A stretch of 48,247 nt of DNA, taken from positions 1-48,247 of the forward strand of contig CALUVW010000016.1 in assembly GCA_944324315.1 (NCBI GenBank), in the 5' to 3' direction. A program made the position numbers and the translations under genes. Within the stretch, counting starts at the first letter, position 1; each line of letters opens with the position of its first letter. The stretch is from Candidatus Gastranaerophilales bacterium. GTDB lineage: Bacteria > Cyanobacteriota > Vampirovibrionia > Gastranaerophilales > Gastranaerophilaceae. This document shows positions 17,766 to 26,883 of the stretch, piece by piece. The notes below the pieces were generated by a model that saw nothing but the letters and a program-made list of their open reading frames with translations, ran no database searches and was not told the origin of the DNA.

Positions 17766-17822
17766 TTAGCTCAAAATCGCCCCCCCCCCGAGGTTCTTAA
17801 CTTTTCGTAATATATCTTCCAT
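17766..17822 (-). CDS. 18-residue ORF with G10 tract before pilin copy 2 (candidate switch)
   Basis: GAGGAG, 7 bases, ATG, 11 codons (MEDILRKVKNL), G10 (17789-17780), stop four codons on. With 11 or 8 Gs it reads through more than 85 codons without a stop into the pilin. It matches the leader of copy 1 in length, in LR-VKNLGGG and in tract position. Both ORFs share an upstream ATATGTTAA...TATAAA promoter-like block. Confidence 0.65.
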   Translation of the reverse strand: MEDILRKVKNLGGGAILS

Positions 17823-17871
17823 ATTCCCGCTCCTCTTTTAAATCTCTTTCTATTTTATATTAACATATTTT

Positions 17872-17901
17872 TTTACTGATTTCAAGATGTTGATGTATAA
17901 T
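17872..17901 (+). promoter_or_regulatory. Promoter of ilvD (possible leaderless start)
   Basis: TTTACT (17872-17877), 18 bases, TATAAT (17896-17901), then 6 bases to the ATG at 17908. Confidence 0.6.
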
Positions 17902-17907
17902 TGAATT

Positions 17908-19557
17908 ATGAATAGCGACAAAATAAAATCAGGAATAGCCAGAACTCCGCATCGCGGACTTTTGATGGCAGCAGGTGTAAGCAAAAAAAACATGCAAGCC
18001 CCTTTTATCGGAATAGCAAGCTCTTTCTCGGATTTAGTACCAGGGCATATTGGAATGCGGGATCTGGAAAGACAGATAGAAAAAGGTATACATACAGGCG
18101 GTGGACAGTCATTTGTATTCGGAGTACCGGCAATATGTGACGGAATTGCAATGGGGCACGGCGGGATGAGATATTCTCTTCCTTCCAGGGATTTAATTGC
18201 TGATTGTGTTGAGAGCGTAGCCGCTGCACATCAGCTTGACGGGATTGTTTTACTATCAAACTGCGATAAAATTACTCCCGGAATGTTAATCGGAGCATTA
18301 CGTTTAAATATTCCTGCAATAATTGTTACTGCAGGTCCGATGTTGGATGGTGAGTGCCGCGGCCAGCACAAGTTGACTATGGTAACAGACTCATTTGAGG
18401 CTATAGGAAAATTTCGAAACGGCGAAATAACCGAGGAAGAACTATCCGCTTTTGAAGAAGAAGCCTGCCCTTCTGCGGGTGCCTGTCAGGGAATGTACAC
18501 AGCCAATACAATGGCATGTTTAACAGAAGTTATGGGAATGAGTCTGCCTTTCTGCGCTTCATCCTCTGCAGTTTCATCAAAAAAAAGAAGAATTGCATTT
18601 GACAGCGGAATGCAAATTGTAGAACTTGTGAAAAAAAATATTAAACCGTCTGATATTATAACCCGTGACAGTTTAAGAAATGCCATAACAGCTGATTTAG
18701 CACTTGGCGGTTCTACAAATACTTTTTTACACATACTTGCACTCGCAAACGCTGGCGGTATAGACATTACGCTTAACGATTTTGAAGAATTAAGCGGAAA
18801 AATCCACCAGATTGTAAAAATTAATCCGTCATCTTCTTTAACAATGGCTGATTTTCATAATGCAGGCGGAGTTCCTGCCGTTATAAAATCTCTGGAAGAA
18901 CTTTTATATGATACACAAACTGTTTCCGGAATTTCTACAAAAAATATCGCAAAAAATGCTTGGAAAGATAACAATATAATACCTGATTATAACCAATCAG
19001 ACTACACTAAAGCAGGATTGGCCGTTTTATACGGTAATATTGCAAAAGACGGTTGTGTAATTAAAACATCCGGAGTTGCACCTGAATGCTATGAATTTGA
19101 AGGAATTGCAAAAACATTTGACAGTGAAGAAGAAGCTATGTCTGCACTTGAAAATGACAAAATAACAGAAGGCGATGTTATTGTAATACGCTATGAAGGA
19201 CCTAAAGGCGGTCCAGGGATGCGGGAAATGCTTGCTCCGACATCACTGCTTGTCGGAAAAGGTCTGGGGAAAAAATGTGCACTTATAACAGACGGGAGAT
19301 TCTCAGGCGCCACACGCGGGATTTGTGTAGGACATATTTGCCCCGAAGCGGCGAACGGAGGCGTTATTGCTCTGATTGAAAATGGCGATAAAATAAAAAT
19401 TGATATAAATAACCGTTCGATTTCACTTTTAGTTGATGCAAATACTTTAGAAGAAAGAAAAAAACATCTTAAACCATTTGAACCAAAAGTTAAATCAGGT
19501 TACCTTTATAAATACGCGAACAATGTTCAGGATGCTTCACACGGAGCAATTGTCTGA
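17908..19557 (+). CDS. ilvD: Dihydroxy-acid dehydratase
   Basis: 549 residues, the normal length. It dehydrates 2,3-dihydroxy-acids in valine, leucine and isoleucine synthesis and needs an Fe-S cluster. Motifs: [10 protein letters not shown] (Cys119), [16 protein letters not shown] (Cys193), GGSTNTFLH, and the late GGPGMREML and GRFSGATRG. The other ilv genes are not in this window. The stop TGA shares its last A with the ATG of the Fe-S protein gene, so the two form one operon. Confidence 0.96.
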   Translation: MNSDKIKSGIARTPHRGLLMAAGVSKKNMQAPFIGIASSFSDLVPGHIGMRDLERQIEKGIHTGGGQSFVFGVPAICDGIAMGHGGMRYSLPSRDLIADCVESVAAAHQLDGIVLLSNCDKITPGMLIGALRLNIPAIIVTAGPMLDGECRGQHKLTMVTDSFEAIGKFRNGEITEEELSAFEEEACPSAGACQGMYTANTMACLTEVMGMSLPFCASSSAVSSKKRRIAFDSGMQIVELVKKNIKPSDIITRDSLRNAITADLALGGSTNTFLHILALANAGGIDITLNDFEELSGKIHQIVKINPSSSLTMADFHNAGGVPAVIKSLEELLYDTQTVSGISTKNIAKNAWKDNNIIPDYNQSDYTKAGLAVLYGNIAKDGCVIKTSGVAPECYEFEGIAKTFDSEEEAMSALENDKITEGDVIVIRYEGPKGGPGMREMLAPTSLLVGKGLGKKCALITDGRFSGATRGICVGHICPEAANGGVIALIENGDKIKIDINNRSISLLVDANTLEERKKHLKPFEPKVKSGYLYKYANNVQDASHGAIV

Positions 19558-20627
19558 TGAAAAACTTACAAGATTTTAAAGAAGAAATTAATAAATGTTC
19601 CAAATGCGGTTTGTGTCAGGCAGTTTGCCCTGTCTATAAAATTACAGGGAATGACTGTGCCGTTTCCCGCGGAAAATTTGTTATGCTCGACGGTGTATTA
19701 AAAGGTGATTTAAAATTAAACAAAAATATAAATAAGTATATTGATTTATGCTTGAAATGCGGTAAATGCACAAATTTTTGTCCGAGCGGCATAGATGTTT
19801 GCAAAATATTTGAAACAGCGAAATATCAATATATAAAAAATACACTAAGCGGAAAAATCACATTCTTTATTCAATCAAAATTTATTTTTGGCAATTTTAT
19901 TAATCTTTTCAAGCATATAACAAAACCTTTCAGAAAAAATATAAAGAGCAAAACCTCCCAAAAACTTAAGTTACTCTATTTTAAAGGTTGTGTAAATAAT
20001 CTCTGTCCGAGAAATGACAATTATCTTGCAGCAATTCTAAAAAATACTGATATTGAAATTATTGAAAAAGACTTTGACTGCTGCGGCCTGCCATTTCTGT
20101 CAAGCGGAAATCTTGAAAGGTTTGAAGAAGTAAAAAAACACAATTTAAAAATGCTTGATTGTGACTTTGACTATATTCTGACTGATTGCGCAAGCTGTGA
20201 AAGCACTTTAAAACAATATACAGACGCAAAATTCATAAGTTTAGGGGAACTAATTTTAAAAGAAAATCTGAAATTTAAGTTTCCCAAGCCAATTAAAGTG
20301 ACATTCCACAAGCCATGTCATCTCGAAAACGATGACTTTTTAGAACCGCTTTTAAAAAATTGTGAAAATGTAGAATATATAAAGATGGAAAATTATGATG
20401 ATTGCTGCGGTTTTGCAGGTGAATTTGCACTGAAAAACCAAAAAATTTCAAGAAAAATCTCAAAGAAAAAAGCAGACAACATTATAAAAACCGGAGCTGA
20501 TTATGTGATGACAACCTGTCCTGGCTGCATTTTAGGACTTCACCAAGGACTTTTAGGTCAAAAAAAATCTCCAAAACCTGTTTCTTTAACAAAATTTCTT
20601 TCAGTAGCAGGAATTGAACAGGGATAA
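19557..20627 (+). CDS. GlcF-like iron-sulfur/CCG-domain oxidoreductase subunit
   Basis: 356 residues. Two ferredoxin-type 4Fe-4S motifs (C14, C17, C20, C24 and C65, C68, C71, C75), then two cysteine-rich CCG domains (DCCGLPF...DCASC and DCCGFAG...TCPGC). This is the layout of glycolate oxidase subunit GlcF, LutA-type and heterodisulfide reductase D proteins, which pass electrons between a flavoprotein partner and the quinone pool or a carrier. No FAD-binding GlcD partner is seen nearby. Its start overlaps the ilvD stop by one base, implying coupled translation. The substrate is unknown. Confidence 0.85.
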   Translation: MKNLQDFKEEINKCSKCGLCQAVCPVYKITGNDCAVSRGKFVMLDGVLKGDLKLNKNINKYIDLCLKCGKCTNFCPSGIDVCKIFETAKYQYIKNTLSGKITFFIQSKFIFGNFINLFKHITKPFRKNIKSKTSQKLKLLYFKGCVNNLCPRNDNYLAAILKNTDIEIIEKDFDCCGLPFLSSGNLERFEEVKKHNLKMLDCDFDYILTDCASCESTLKQYTDAKFISLGELILKENLKFKFPKPIKVTFHKPCHLENDDFLEPLLKNCENVEYIKMENYDDCCGFAGEFALKNQKISRKISKKKADNIIKTGADYVMTTCPGCILGLHQGLLGQKKSPKPVSLTKFLSVAGIEQG

Positions 20628-20629
20628 AT

Positions 20630-21442
20630 TTATTTTCCCAATTCACCGGCTTTTTCAGCAGTTTTTGAAATTACATCATAAAACAACTTTTGAGAAGCCT
20701 CATCATTCATAACAGAAATTCCTACAAATGTACAGCCGCCTTTGGTTGCGACATTATCAATTAATGTTTGAACAGGAATCTCTCCTCTGTTCATAACCAT
20801 TTTAGCTGAACCTAAAGCTGTCTGTGTTGCAAGTTCCAATGATTTTTCATATTCAAGCCCGAGTTTTTCACCGGCACGCGCCATATCCTCTATAACCTTA
20901 TAGAAAAAAGCAGGTCCTGATCCTGAAATTGCTGTTACAATATCTATCTGGTCTTCATCAACCTCAATAGCTTTGCCGATATTTGAAAGCAGCTCAAGAA
21001 CAAATTCCACATCTTCTTCCTTAGCGTAAGCACCTTTACAAACTCCGCTCATTCCTTCAAGAACCAGCGCCGGAGTATTCGGCATTACACGAACAACTCT
21101 GTGCATACCTATAATTTTCTCAATTTTACTTGTAGAAACTCCTGCAGCAATTGAAACAAGCAATTTTTCAGGAGTTAATTCGTCTTTTATCTCATCTAAC
21201 ACATCTGCAACATAATTAGGTTTTGTCGCAATAAAAATGACATCGCTGTCCATAGTCAAAAACCTGTTATCAGTAATAACCTCAATCCCCAAACGACTCT
21301 GTGCAAGTTCTGCAACCGTGCAGTTTACTTCTGAGCCTTTTAAATTCTCCTTTGGCAAAAACTTGGATGAAATAGTGCCTTTAATTATTGCACTTGCCAT
21401 TTTACCGCAGCCTATAAAACCTATTTTGCATTTTTTGTTCAT
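20630..21442 (-). CDS. proC: Pyrroline-5-carboxylate reductase
   Basis: 270 residues, normal length. The N-terminal Rossmann motif GFIGCGKMASAI binds NAD(P)H, followed by VRVMPNTPALV and the C-terminal signature with SGSGPAFFYKVIEDMARAGEKLG. It makes the last step of proline synthesis in the cytosol. GAGGGCAGG precedes the ATG. The gene ends 2 bases from the stop of the convergent Fe-S gene, with no terminator hairpin between them. Confidence 0.96.
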   Translation of the reverse strand: MNKKCKIGFIGCGKMASAIIKGTISSKFLPKENLKGSEVNCTVAELAQSRLGIEVITDNRFLTMDSDVIFIATKPNYVADVLDEIKDELTPEKLLVSIAAGVSTSKIEKIIGMHRVVRVMPNTPALVLEGMSGVCKGAYAKEEDVEFVLELLSNIGKAIEVDEDQIDIVTAISGSGPAFFYKVIEDMARAGEKLGLEYEKSLELATQTALGSAKMVMNRGEIPVQTLIDNVATKGGCTFVGISVMNDEASQKLFYDVISKTAEKAGELGK

Positions 21443-21543
21443 ATTATTTAACCTGCCCTCTTTTTCTGGTTGACTAATAATTTTTTTTTATTTAACATAA
21501 AAATTATACGACAAATATAAATTAAAATAAAAGGATTATCAAA

Positions 21544-21696
21544 ATGAGACGTACACTAGAAGGAACAAAAGTAAAAAGACAAAGAGTAAGCGGCTTCAGA
21601 GCAAGAATGTCAACCCCGGGCGGACAGGAAGTTATTAACAGACGCCGTGCAAAAGGTCGCCATAAATTAGCTATAACAGCTAAAAAACGCGCATAG
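21544..21696 (+). CDS. rpmH: Ribosomal protein L34
   Basis: 50 residues: [15 protein letters not shown], then [15 protein letters not shown] and [11 protein letters not shown]. The GFRARM and RRAKGR blocks are diagnostic of L34. The N-terminus RTL-GT in place of the usual KRTFQPS is the form I associate with Cyanobacteria, supporting the lineage call. AAAGGA lies about 8 bases before the ATG. rnpA follows after a hairpin, the usual rpmH-rnpA order near the origin. Confidence 0.95.
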   Translation: MRRTLEGTKVKRQRVSGFRARMSTPGGQEVINRRRAKGRHKLAITAKKRA

Positions 21697-21724
21697 TAAA
21701 CTATCTTTATAAAGTTTTAAAATT

Positions 21725-21759
21725 ACACAGCAGGCTGAAAATAATTTGGCGTGCTGTGT
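21725..21759 (+). terminator. Hairpin between rpmH and rnpA
   Basis: ACACAGCA pairs with TGCTGTGT, plus an inner GC pair, with a 13-base loop. It is followed by TCTTGT, not a full T tract. It may partly terminate or set the L34 to RnpA ratio. Confidence 0.6.
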
Positions 21760-21774
21760 TCTTGTACAAAAATT

Positions 21775-22128
21775 ATGTTGAAAAAACAATACAGATTAAA
21801 AAATAAAAAAGCATTTGATGCAACATACAGAGTAAAAAATTCCTTTCATAAAGGAGGTATAACTCTTTTCGCAGGTTTACCCAAAAAAGATGCTGATTCT
21901 TTTACGAAAGTCGGATTTGTAGTAAGTAAAAAAACACACAAAAGAGCTGTCAAAAGAAACAGACTAAAAAGACTTATGAGGGAAGCATACAGACTTACAT
22001 TAAAAACAGGCAGCACGGTCAATTCCCAAAACTATATGTCATTAATATTTATCGGAGGAGAAAATGCTCTTGATAAAACATTTCAGGAAATTCAAAATAT
22101 TATAAATAACCTTATTGAAAGGCTTTAA
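21775..22128 (+). CDS. rnpA: Ribonuclease P protein component
   Basis: 117 residues from the ATG at 21775. The RNase P protein signature RNRLKRLMRE is at 61-70, preceded by GFVVSKKTHKRAVK. It binds the RNase P RNA and helps mature tRNA 5' ends. An in-frame start at 21751 would begin inside the hairpin stem, so I prefer 21775, though no strong ribosome site is visible there. Position after rpmH is conserved across bacteria. Confidence 0.93.
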   Translation: MLKKQYRLKNKKAFDATYRVKNSFHKGGITLFAGLPKKDADSFTKVGFVVSKKTHKRAVKRNRLKRLMREAYRLTLKTGSTVNSQNYMSLIFIGGENALDKTFQEIQNIINNLIERL

Positions 22129-22131
22129 ATT

Positions 22132-22653
22132 ATGTTTGAAGGAATGTTTGTTGAAAAGGTTTTAACTCAGGAATATACCCGCCCGTATCCTCAGCAGCCG
22201 CAGGACACATCCGGATATTATATAGGCAGTCAGGCTATTTATAAATATTCTTTAAAAGATTCGGATTATCCGACAATCATAATACCGGATCCCCTGTATG
22301 ACGGTCAGGGAGGAGTGATAAAACCCGGATATTATGAACTTGCACTTTCTGATGCTGCTGATTTTCTAATTCTTCTTCAGTCAAAAAATCCGATTGCGAT
22401 AATTCCTGTTATTAAAGTAGAATATGATGACACAGAGCAGGCCAGACTTAACAATAAAAAAGTAAAAAAAGAATTAAAAAAAGAGAAAAAAGCTCGCGAG
22501 GATACAAATAAAAAACGGGCAAAAGTCGGCATGAAACCTGATGAACCAAAAATTTTTATGGAAGCAACGATTGAATATGACATAAAAGGGGAATACTATT
22601 TAATAAAATATCAACGAGGTACTGTAAAGGCCTGGGGAGTATTTAAAGGATAA
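22132..22653 (+). CDS. Hypothetical protein downstream of rnpA
   Basis: 173 residues, no family recognised. It starts 3 bases after the rnpA stop, with GAAAGG as ribosome site, so it is cotranscribed. The first 95 residues contain aromatic- and proline-rich stretches (TRPYPQQPQD, DYPTIIIPDPLYDGQGG). The middle (about 100-145) is a charged K/E helix and the end is a beta-like IEYDIKGEYYLIKYQRGTVKAWGVFKG. No signal or membrane segment. In most bacteria yidD or yidC stands here; neither is present. Confidence 0.75.
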   Translation: MFEGMFVEKVLTQEYTRPYPQQPQDTSGYYIGSQAIYKYSLKDSDYPTIIIPDPLYDGQGGVIKPGYYELALSDAADFLILLQSKNPIAIIPVIKVEYDDTEQARLNNKKVKKELKKEKKAREDTNKKRAKVGMKPDEPKIFMEATIEYDIKGEYYLIKYQRGTVKAWGVFKG

Positions 22654-22860
22654 TTTAGATTTACATTTCTTAAAATTTTCTAAAGTTTAGCAATTTTCAA
22701 ACCGTAAATTACTTTATTATAGTATGTGCAATATTTGAAAACATGTTTTATGAATTATATTAAGATAAGGAGTATAAGATATGGTTATATAATTTTTATT
22801 ATTTGAGTATGGAAATAATTTATATTTCTTTACAATCCCGCAAAAAAATATTTTTTCTGA

Positions 22861-22885
22861 CTTATTATTATTGAATAATAATAAG
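22861..22885. promoter_or_regulatory. Perfect AT-only inverted repeat upstream of the adhesin
   Basis: Two 11-base arms (CTTATTATTAT and its complement) around TGA, 44 bases before the adhesin ATG. It is a likely regulator site or leader hairpin. The gap 22654-22928 otherwise holds only AT-rich sequence and a 3-codon ORF (22781) behind an AAGGAG site. Confidence 0.45.
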
Positions 22886-22928
22886 AATAAAAATGCTAAA
22901 TTAATACAGTAACATAAAGGAGTATGCT

Positions 22929-25571
22929 ATGAGCAAAAAACAACTTTTAATTGCAGCCGTAGCTGCGATGATATCTGTATCAAGTGCCAGTGCTACAGAT
23001 ATTACCGGAGTCAGCGGGGTCAATGGAGTATTCGATATTGATCCTACGCATATTAACGGGACTACCGGCTACAGACAATATGACAATTTTAACCTGTCAC
23101 AGGGTGATATTGCCAATTTAATTTTTAAAGATGGTAATACTGCCAGAAATCTTGAAACATTCATCAACCTTGTACAAAACGGAGTTACAATCAATGGTAT
23201 TTTGAATACTATGCGTGATGGTAATTTCTACAACGGTCATGCTGTATTCATTACTCCCGGCGGTATGACAATAGGTGCCAGCGGTGTGCTAAATGTCGGT
23301 TCATTATCAGTAGCAACTCCGACACAACAAAAATATAACTCATTAATTGGAGAGTTTGAAAGCGGAAATTTGACCAATATCAATAATATATCAGGACTTT
23401 TAAATAATGAAACTAATGTTGGAAATATTACTGTAGACGGTCAAATTTTGGCTAGAAACGGTGTTCAATTAAGAGGCGGTGATATTGCCGTAGGAACTAA
23501 CGGAGCTATAGTAAACGGCATAAACTCTAATATTGCATTCACAAACAGAGATACAGCAGCTGATCAAGCAGCACGCTTATTTAATTCTCTTGTAAACACT
23601 GACGGCATAGCTGATGCTTCTCAATTTGTTTCAAATGGTACAAATATCCAAATTAAATCTTCAACAGGCACTGATATTGCAGGTAAAGTCATAAACGGCG
23701 GTGCAACTCCGGGACAGGCAAACAATGGTTTGTATATTACAAACAGCGGTGTAAACGGAACTAAAATCTCAGGCCTTGTACAATCTACAAATGACTTAAA
23801 TGTTTATAACAAAGCCGGTGCACTTGATATCTCCGGTACTGTAAAAAACTCAAATGACAATTTAGAAATTTCTAACGCCGGAACAGATTTATCAGTTGGC
23901 GGTAAACTTTCTACAGATAGAGATTTAGCAATTACAAATAACGGAACAGGTGCCTTGACAATTTCAGGCTCTACTGTCTCTCAAGGTAAAACTAATATTG
24001 TTAATGAGGGCGCTGGCGGTATGAATATTACAGGTTCAATTGCAAGTGCTGCAACACCTAATCAAAAAAATGAAGGTTTTGCAATCAGAATCGTTAACAG
24101 AGGCGGTAAAATGGTAATTTCAAATTCCGCTGATTCGGTAGCTGCTGATTCTGTGAGACTAGAAAATTCCGGAAGTAATGGTATGGAAATCGGCGGTGTA
24201 AAAGCTGATACCCATGTTTCTATAGACAACAAAGCCGGAAATTTAACAGTTAACGGTAAAGTATCCGTGGACGAAGGTGATATTCATATTTTAAACAGAG
24301 AAACTGCTAAAAAACTTGCCCTCAACGGAGAAATACAAGGAAACGGTTTACTTTCTGTTAGAAATCAGGGAACAGATGGTATGGAATTAAACGGTACTGT
24401 CAATAACAATGGCATGTTCTCAACCGAAACAGCAATTAACAACGATGCAGGTGCAATGCTTGTTAACGGAAAAATTACAACATCCGGTAATACTGCAATT
24501 AAAAACCAGGGCTCTGGTATGATAGTTACCAAAAATTCAAATATTACCAATGAAGGTCAACTAAAATTCAAAAACTACGGTGAAGACGGTATGACTATCG
24601 TTGGAAACGTTGATAATACCGGCAATATGACTGTTTATAATGACAACGGATTGCTTACATTTGGTAACGACGCTGCAAATACAGTAGGAGCAAAAGTTAC
24701 TAATAGAGACGGTAATCTCGCAATCTGGTCAAGAGAAAATTCAAAGGGTATTAAAACCCAAGACTTATCCTCTATTACCAATGAAGGTGCAGGCTATAAT
24801 ATCGCAATCAGACATGACGGAAATGGTTCAGATCCTGAAACAGGCAGAGGAATTAATCTCCAGGGTTCTCTTACCAGCGAAGGCCAGTTAGCCGTAAATA
24901 ACTACAACGGTGACATGTATGTTTCAGGTAATTTGACATCTGACGGAAATATGGGCATCATTAACAGAGAAGGCGGCGGATCTATGGAACTTGCAAGCGC
25001 CGGAAAGATCTCAAGCGATACAGCAAATATCAACATTAAAAACTACGGTTCAGGTGATATGACTGTTAATAGTGAAATTACTCACTCAGGACGTGTCAAT
25101 GTTCTTGCAAACTCAGGTAAATTAAACCTTGGAGCAACAGTTCATAATAATGGCACAGGAGCACTTGATGAAAATAACGGTTTCTATGCTGCTGCAAGAG
25201 AAAACGGTACAGGTGTTAATGTAACAAGCGGCTTCAATGCTGACGGCACAGGACAAAACCTGATTAAAAATATCTCAGGAGAAGAAGGCTTGAGATACGA
25301 AGGCACTATGAATACATCAAACGGTCAAACTGAATTATATAACCAAAAAGGAGATATGACTGTTGGTGGACAGATTAACACAACAACCGGTAACACTGTA
25401 ATCCTTAATAAAGGTGATGGCTTAACAGTAAACGGAACACTTACAAGCAACAACGACGTAAAAGTTGTAAATAAAGGTTCTGAAAAAGCAGATGTATCAA
25501 ATGCGACAGTAGAAGCACCTAATAAAGGCACAAAATGGTTCTGGGAAAAACTTAAAGAAATTTTAAACTAA
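22929..25571 (+). CDS. Secreted filamentous-haemagglutinin-like repeat adhesin
   Basis: 880 residues. Signal peptide about 1-22 (ends SASA). Residues about 30-130 resemble the secretion-directing N-terminal domain of filamentous haemagglutinin-type proteins (YDNFNLSQGDIANLIF, GHAVFITPGGMTIGASGVLNVGSL). The rest is a Gly/Asn-rich array of imperfect repeats of roughly 18-24 residues (patterns like NNGTGALTISGS, NQGTDGMELNG), predicted to form a right-handed beta-helix. The end is a short aromatic/basic tail, KWFWEKLKEILN. No outer-membrane TpsB partner lies nearby. AAAGGAG precedes the ATG and a strong terminator follows. It is probably surface-exposed or released, mediating attachment. Confidence 0.75.
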   Translation: MSKKQLLIAAVAAMISVSSASATDITGVSGVNGVFDIDPTHINGTTGYRQYDNFNLSQGDIANLIFKDGNTARNLETFINLVQNGVTINGILNTMRDGNFYNGHAVFITPGGMTIGASGVLNVGSLSVATPTQQKYNSLIGEFESGNLTNINNISGLLNNETNVGNITVDGQILARNGVQLRGGDIAVGTNGAIVNGINSNIAFTNRDTAADQAARLFNSLVNTDGIADASQFVSNGTNIQIKSSTGTDIAGKVINGGATPGQANNGLYITNSGVNGTKISGLVQSTNDLNVYNKAGALDISGTVKNSNDNLEISNAGTDLSVGGKLSTDRDLAITNNGTGALTISGSTVSQGKTNIVNEGAGGMNITGSIASAATPNQKNEGFAIRIVNRGGKMVISNSADSVAADSVRLENSGSNGMEIGGVKADTHVSIDNKAGNLTVNGKVSVDEGDIHILNRETAKKLALNGEIQGNGLLSVRNQGTDGMELNGTVNNNGMFSTETAINNDAGAMLVNGKITTSGNTAIKNQGSGMIVTKNSNITNEGQLKFKNYGEDGMTIVGNVDNTGNMTVYNDNGLLTFGNDAANTVGAKVTNRDGNLAIWSRENSKGIKTQDLSSITNEGAGYNIAIRHDGNGSDPETGRGINLQGSLTSEGQLAVNNYNGDMYVSGNLTSDGNMGIINREGGGSMELASAGKISSDTANINIKNYGSGDMTVNSEITHSGRVNVLANSGKLNLGATVHNNGTGALDENNGFYAAARENGTGVNVTSGFNADGTGQNLIKNISGEEGLRYEGTMNTSNGQTELYNQKGDMTVGGQINTTTGNTVILNKGDGLTVNGTLTSNNDVKVVNKGSEKADVSNATVEAPNKGTKWFWEKLKEILN

Positions 25572-25591
25572 ATTCAGAACAATTAATAATC

Positions 25592-25625
25592 AAAAGAGTA
25601 TCTCACTTTGGAGATACTCTTTTTT
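25592..25625 (+). terminator. Intrinsic terminator of the adhesin gene
   Basis: AAAAGAGTATCTC, loop ACTTTG, GAGATACTCTTTT with further Ts: perfect stem plus T tract, 20 bases after the stop. Confidence 0.95.
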
Positions 25626-25696
25626 AATAAAATAAAAAATAAAAGGGGTTGCAATTTAAAATTCAGCGATACATAATAAAATGTAAAAGTAAATAT

Positions 25697-25773
<77 letters not shown>

Positions 25774-25780
25774 ATTGATT

Positions 25781-25818
25781 TAAGAGGATTTCAAGTTTTT
25801 TGAAACCCTCTTATTTTG
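25781..25818. terminator. Terminator after tRNA-fMet
   Basis: TAAGAGG and TTTCAA pair with TTGAAA and CCTCTTA around a T-rich loop, followed by TTTTGT. Confidence 0.8.
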
Positions 25819-26283
25819 TAAAATGTTCCCAAGTTGCTCCCAAAAGAGGCCTTTATGCAAAATGTATTTGAGCAGACATTTCAATCGTGTACGGTTAAAA
25901 TGATTTTAACCCATAAAATCACTGCTATAAACAATATAAATAAAAATATTTAGTATAGAAACAATAATTATAACTCTGTTTCTGTAAAATACGAAAATAT
26001 AAAATCTGAGATTAAAAGGCTCTGGTGCTTATAATTTTGTAATTATAAAATATATATTTTTGTATTTATGCCTATTAGACATTGTTATTAATGCAGTATA
26101 AGTATTTGTTATTTTTTAAAAATTCGTAAATAATATATATAGAATTTAACAGAGAGATTAACAAATAAAAAAAATTGTAAATCTAATATTTGATGAACAA
26201 CGCTCTTTGTATAATTAACAAATACGGAAATAGTAAACCTTTAAGTTTGAAGGCCTGCTGATTTCTGCATAAGGAATAAAAAA
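25814..26283. other. 470-base gene-free AT-rich region after tRNA-fMet
   Basis: No supported ORF. On the minus strand the first bases encode a short tail, LLGATWEHFTK then stop, directly against the tRNA terminator; it looks like the C-terminus of a tyrosine recombinase or an attachment-site scar. A perfect palindrome (GGTTAAAATGATTTTAACC) lies at 25893-25911. A TATAAT at 26210-26215 is the likely -10 box for the operon that starts at 26284, with a leader of about 60 bases. Confidence 0.45.
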
Positions 26284-26883
26284 ATGAACAAAAATCAAGT
26301 CAATATGGATAAATTTTATAAATATATGCAAGAAGGTAAAATTATAGAGGCTGGCTCTGCAATGAGTTATTTCTTTAATGATTTAAGTCAAGAAGCATTA
26401 AAAATTACGATGGAGCTAAATAATAAATATTATACACCAGAAGAAATTGTAGAAATTTTTACAAAACTCACAGGCAAAAAGATTGATAAATCATTCAGAC
26501 TTTTTCCTCCCTTCTATACAGATTGCGGGAAAAATATAACTGTTGGTAAAAATGTTTTTATAAATTCCTGCTGTAAATTTCAGGATCAAGGCGGAATAAC
26601 TATCGGTGACGGATCTCTTATAGGTCATAACGTTATTATAACAACACTTAATCATGTTGAGGAAGCTTCTAAAAGACATTCCTTAATTCCAAAAGCTGTA
26701 AATATCGGTAAAAATGTATGGATAGGTGCAAACGTTACAATAGTTCCTGGAATAACTGTCGGCGATAATGCAATAATTGGAGCCGGAAGCATTGTTGCAA
26801 AAGATATTCCGCCAAATACAATCTCCGTTGGGAATCCATGTAAAGTTATAAGACATATAAAAAACGAAGTAAACAATGATTAA
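26284..26883 (+). CDS. Sugar O-acetyltransferase (left-handed beta-helix, Maa/LacA-like)
   Basis: 199 residues. A short N-terminal helical region (about 1-75) precedes a hexapeptide-repeat domain with KNITVGKNVFINSCC, ITIGDGSLIGHNV, the catalytic His in TLNH, and VNIGKNVWIGANVTIVPGITVGDNAIIGAGS. This is the fold of maltose/galactoside O-acetyltransferases, which move acetyl from acetyl-CoA to sugar hydroxyls in the cytosol. An AAGGAAT site precedes the ATG. It is the first gene of an operon with a hydrolase remnant, a cupin and a CMD protein, and overlaps the next gene by 8 bases. Acceptor unknown. Confidence 0.85.
   Translation: MNKNQVNMDKFYKYMQEGKIIEAGSAMSYFFNDLSQEALKITMELNNKYYTPEEIVEIFTKLTGKKIDKSFRLFPPFYTDCGKNITVGKNVFINSCCKFQDQGGITIGDGSLIGHNVIITTLNHVEEASKRHSLIPKAVNIGKNVWIGANVTIVPGITVGDNAIIGAGSIVAKDIPPNTISVGNPCKVIRHIKNEVNND

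Noticed and set aside
22781..22792. AAGGAG followed by ATG GTT ATA TAA
   Set aside because: Only three codons; most likely chance or a decayed leader before the adhesin gene.
25816..25905. Short plus-strand ORF after tRNA-fMet (ATG TTC CCA...)
   Set aside because: About 26 codons, no ribosome site and no hydrophobic or conserved pattern.
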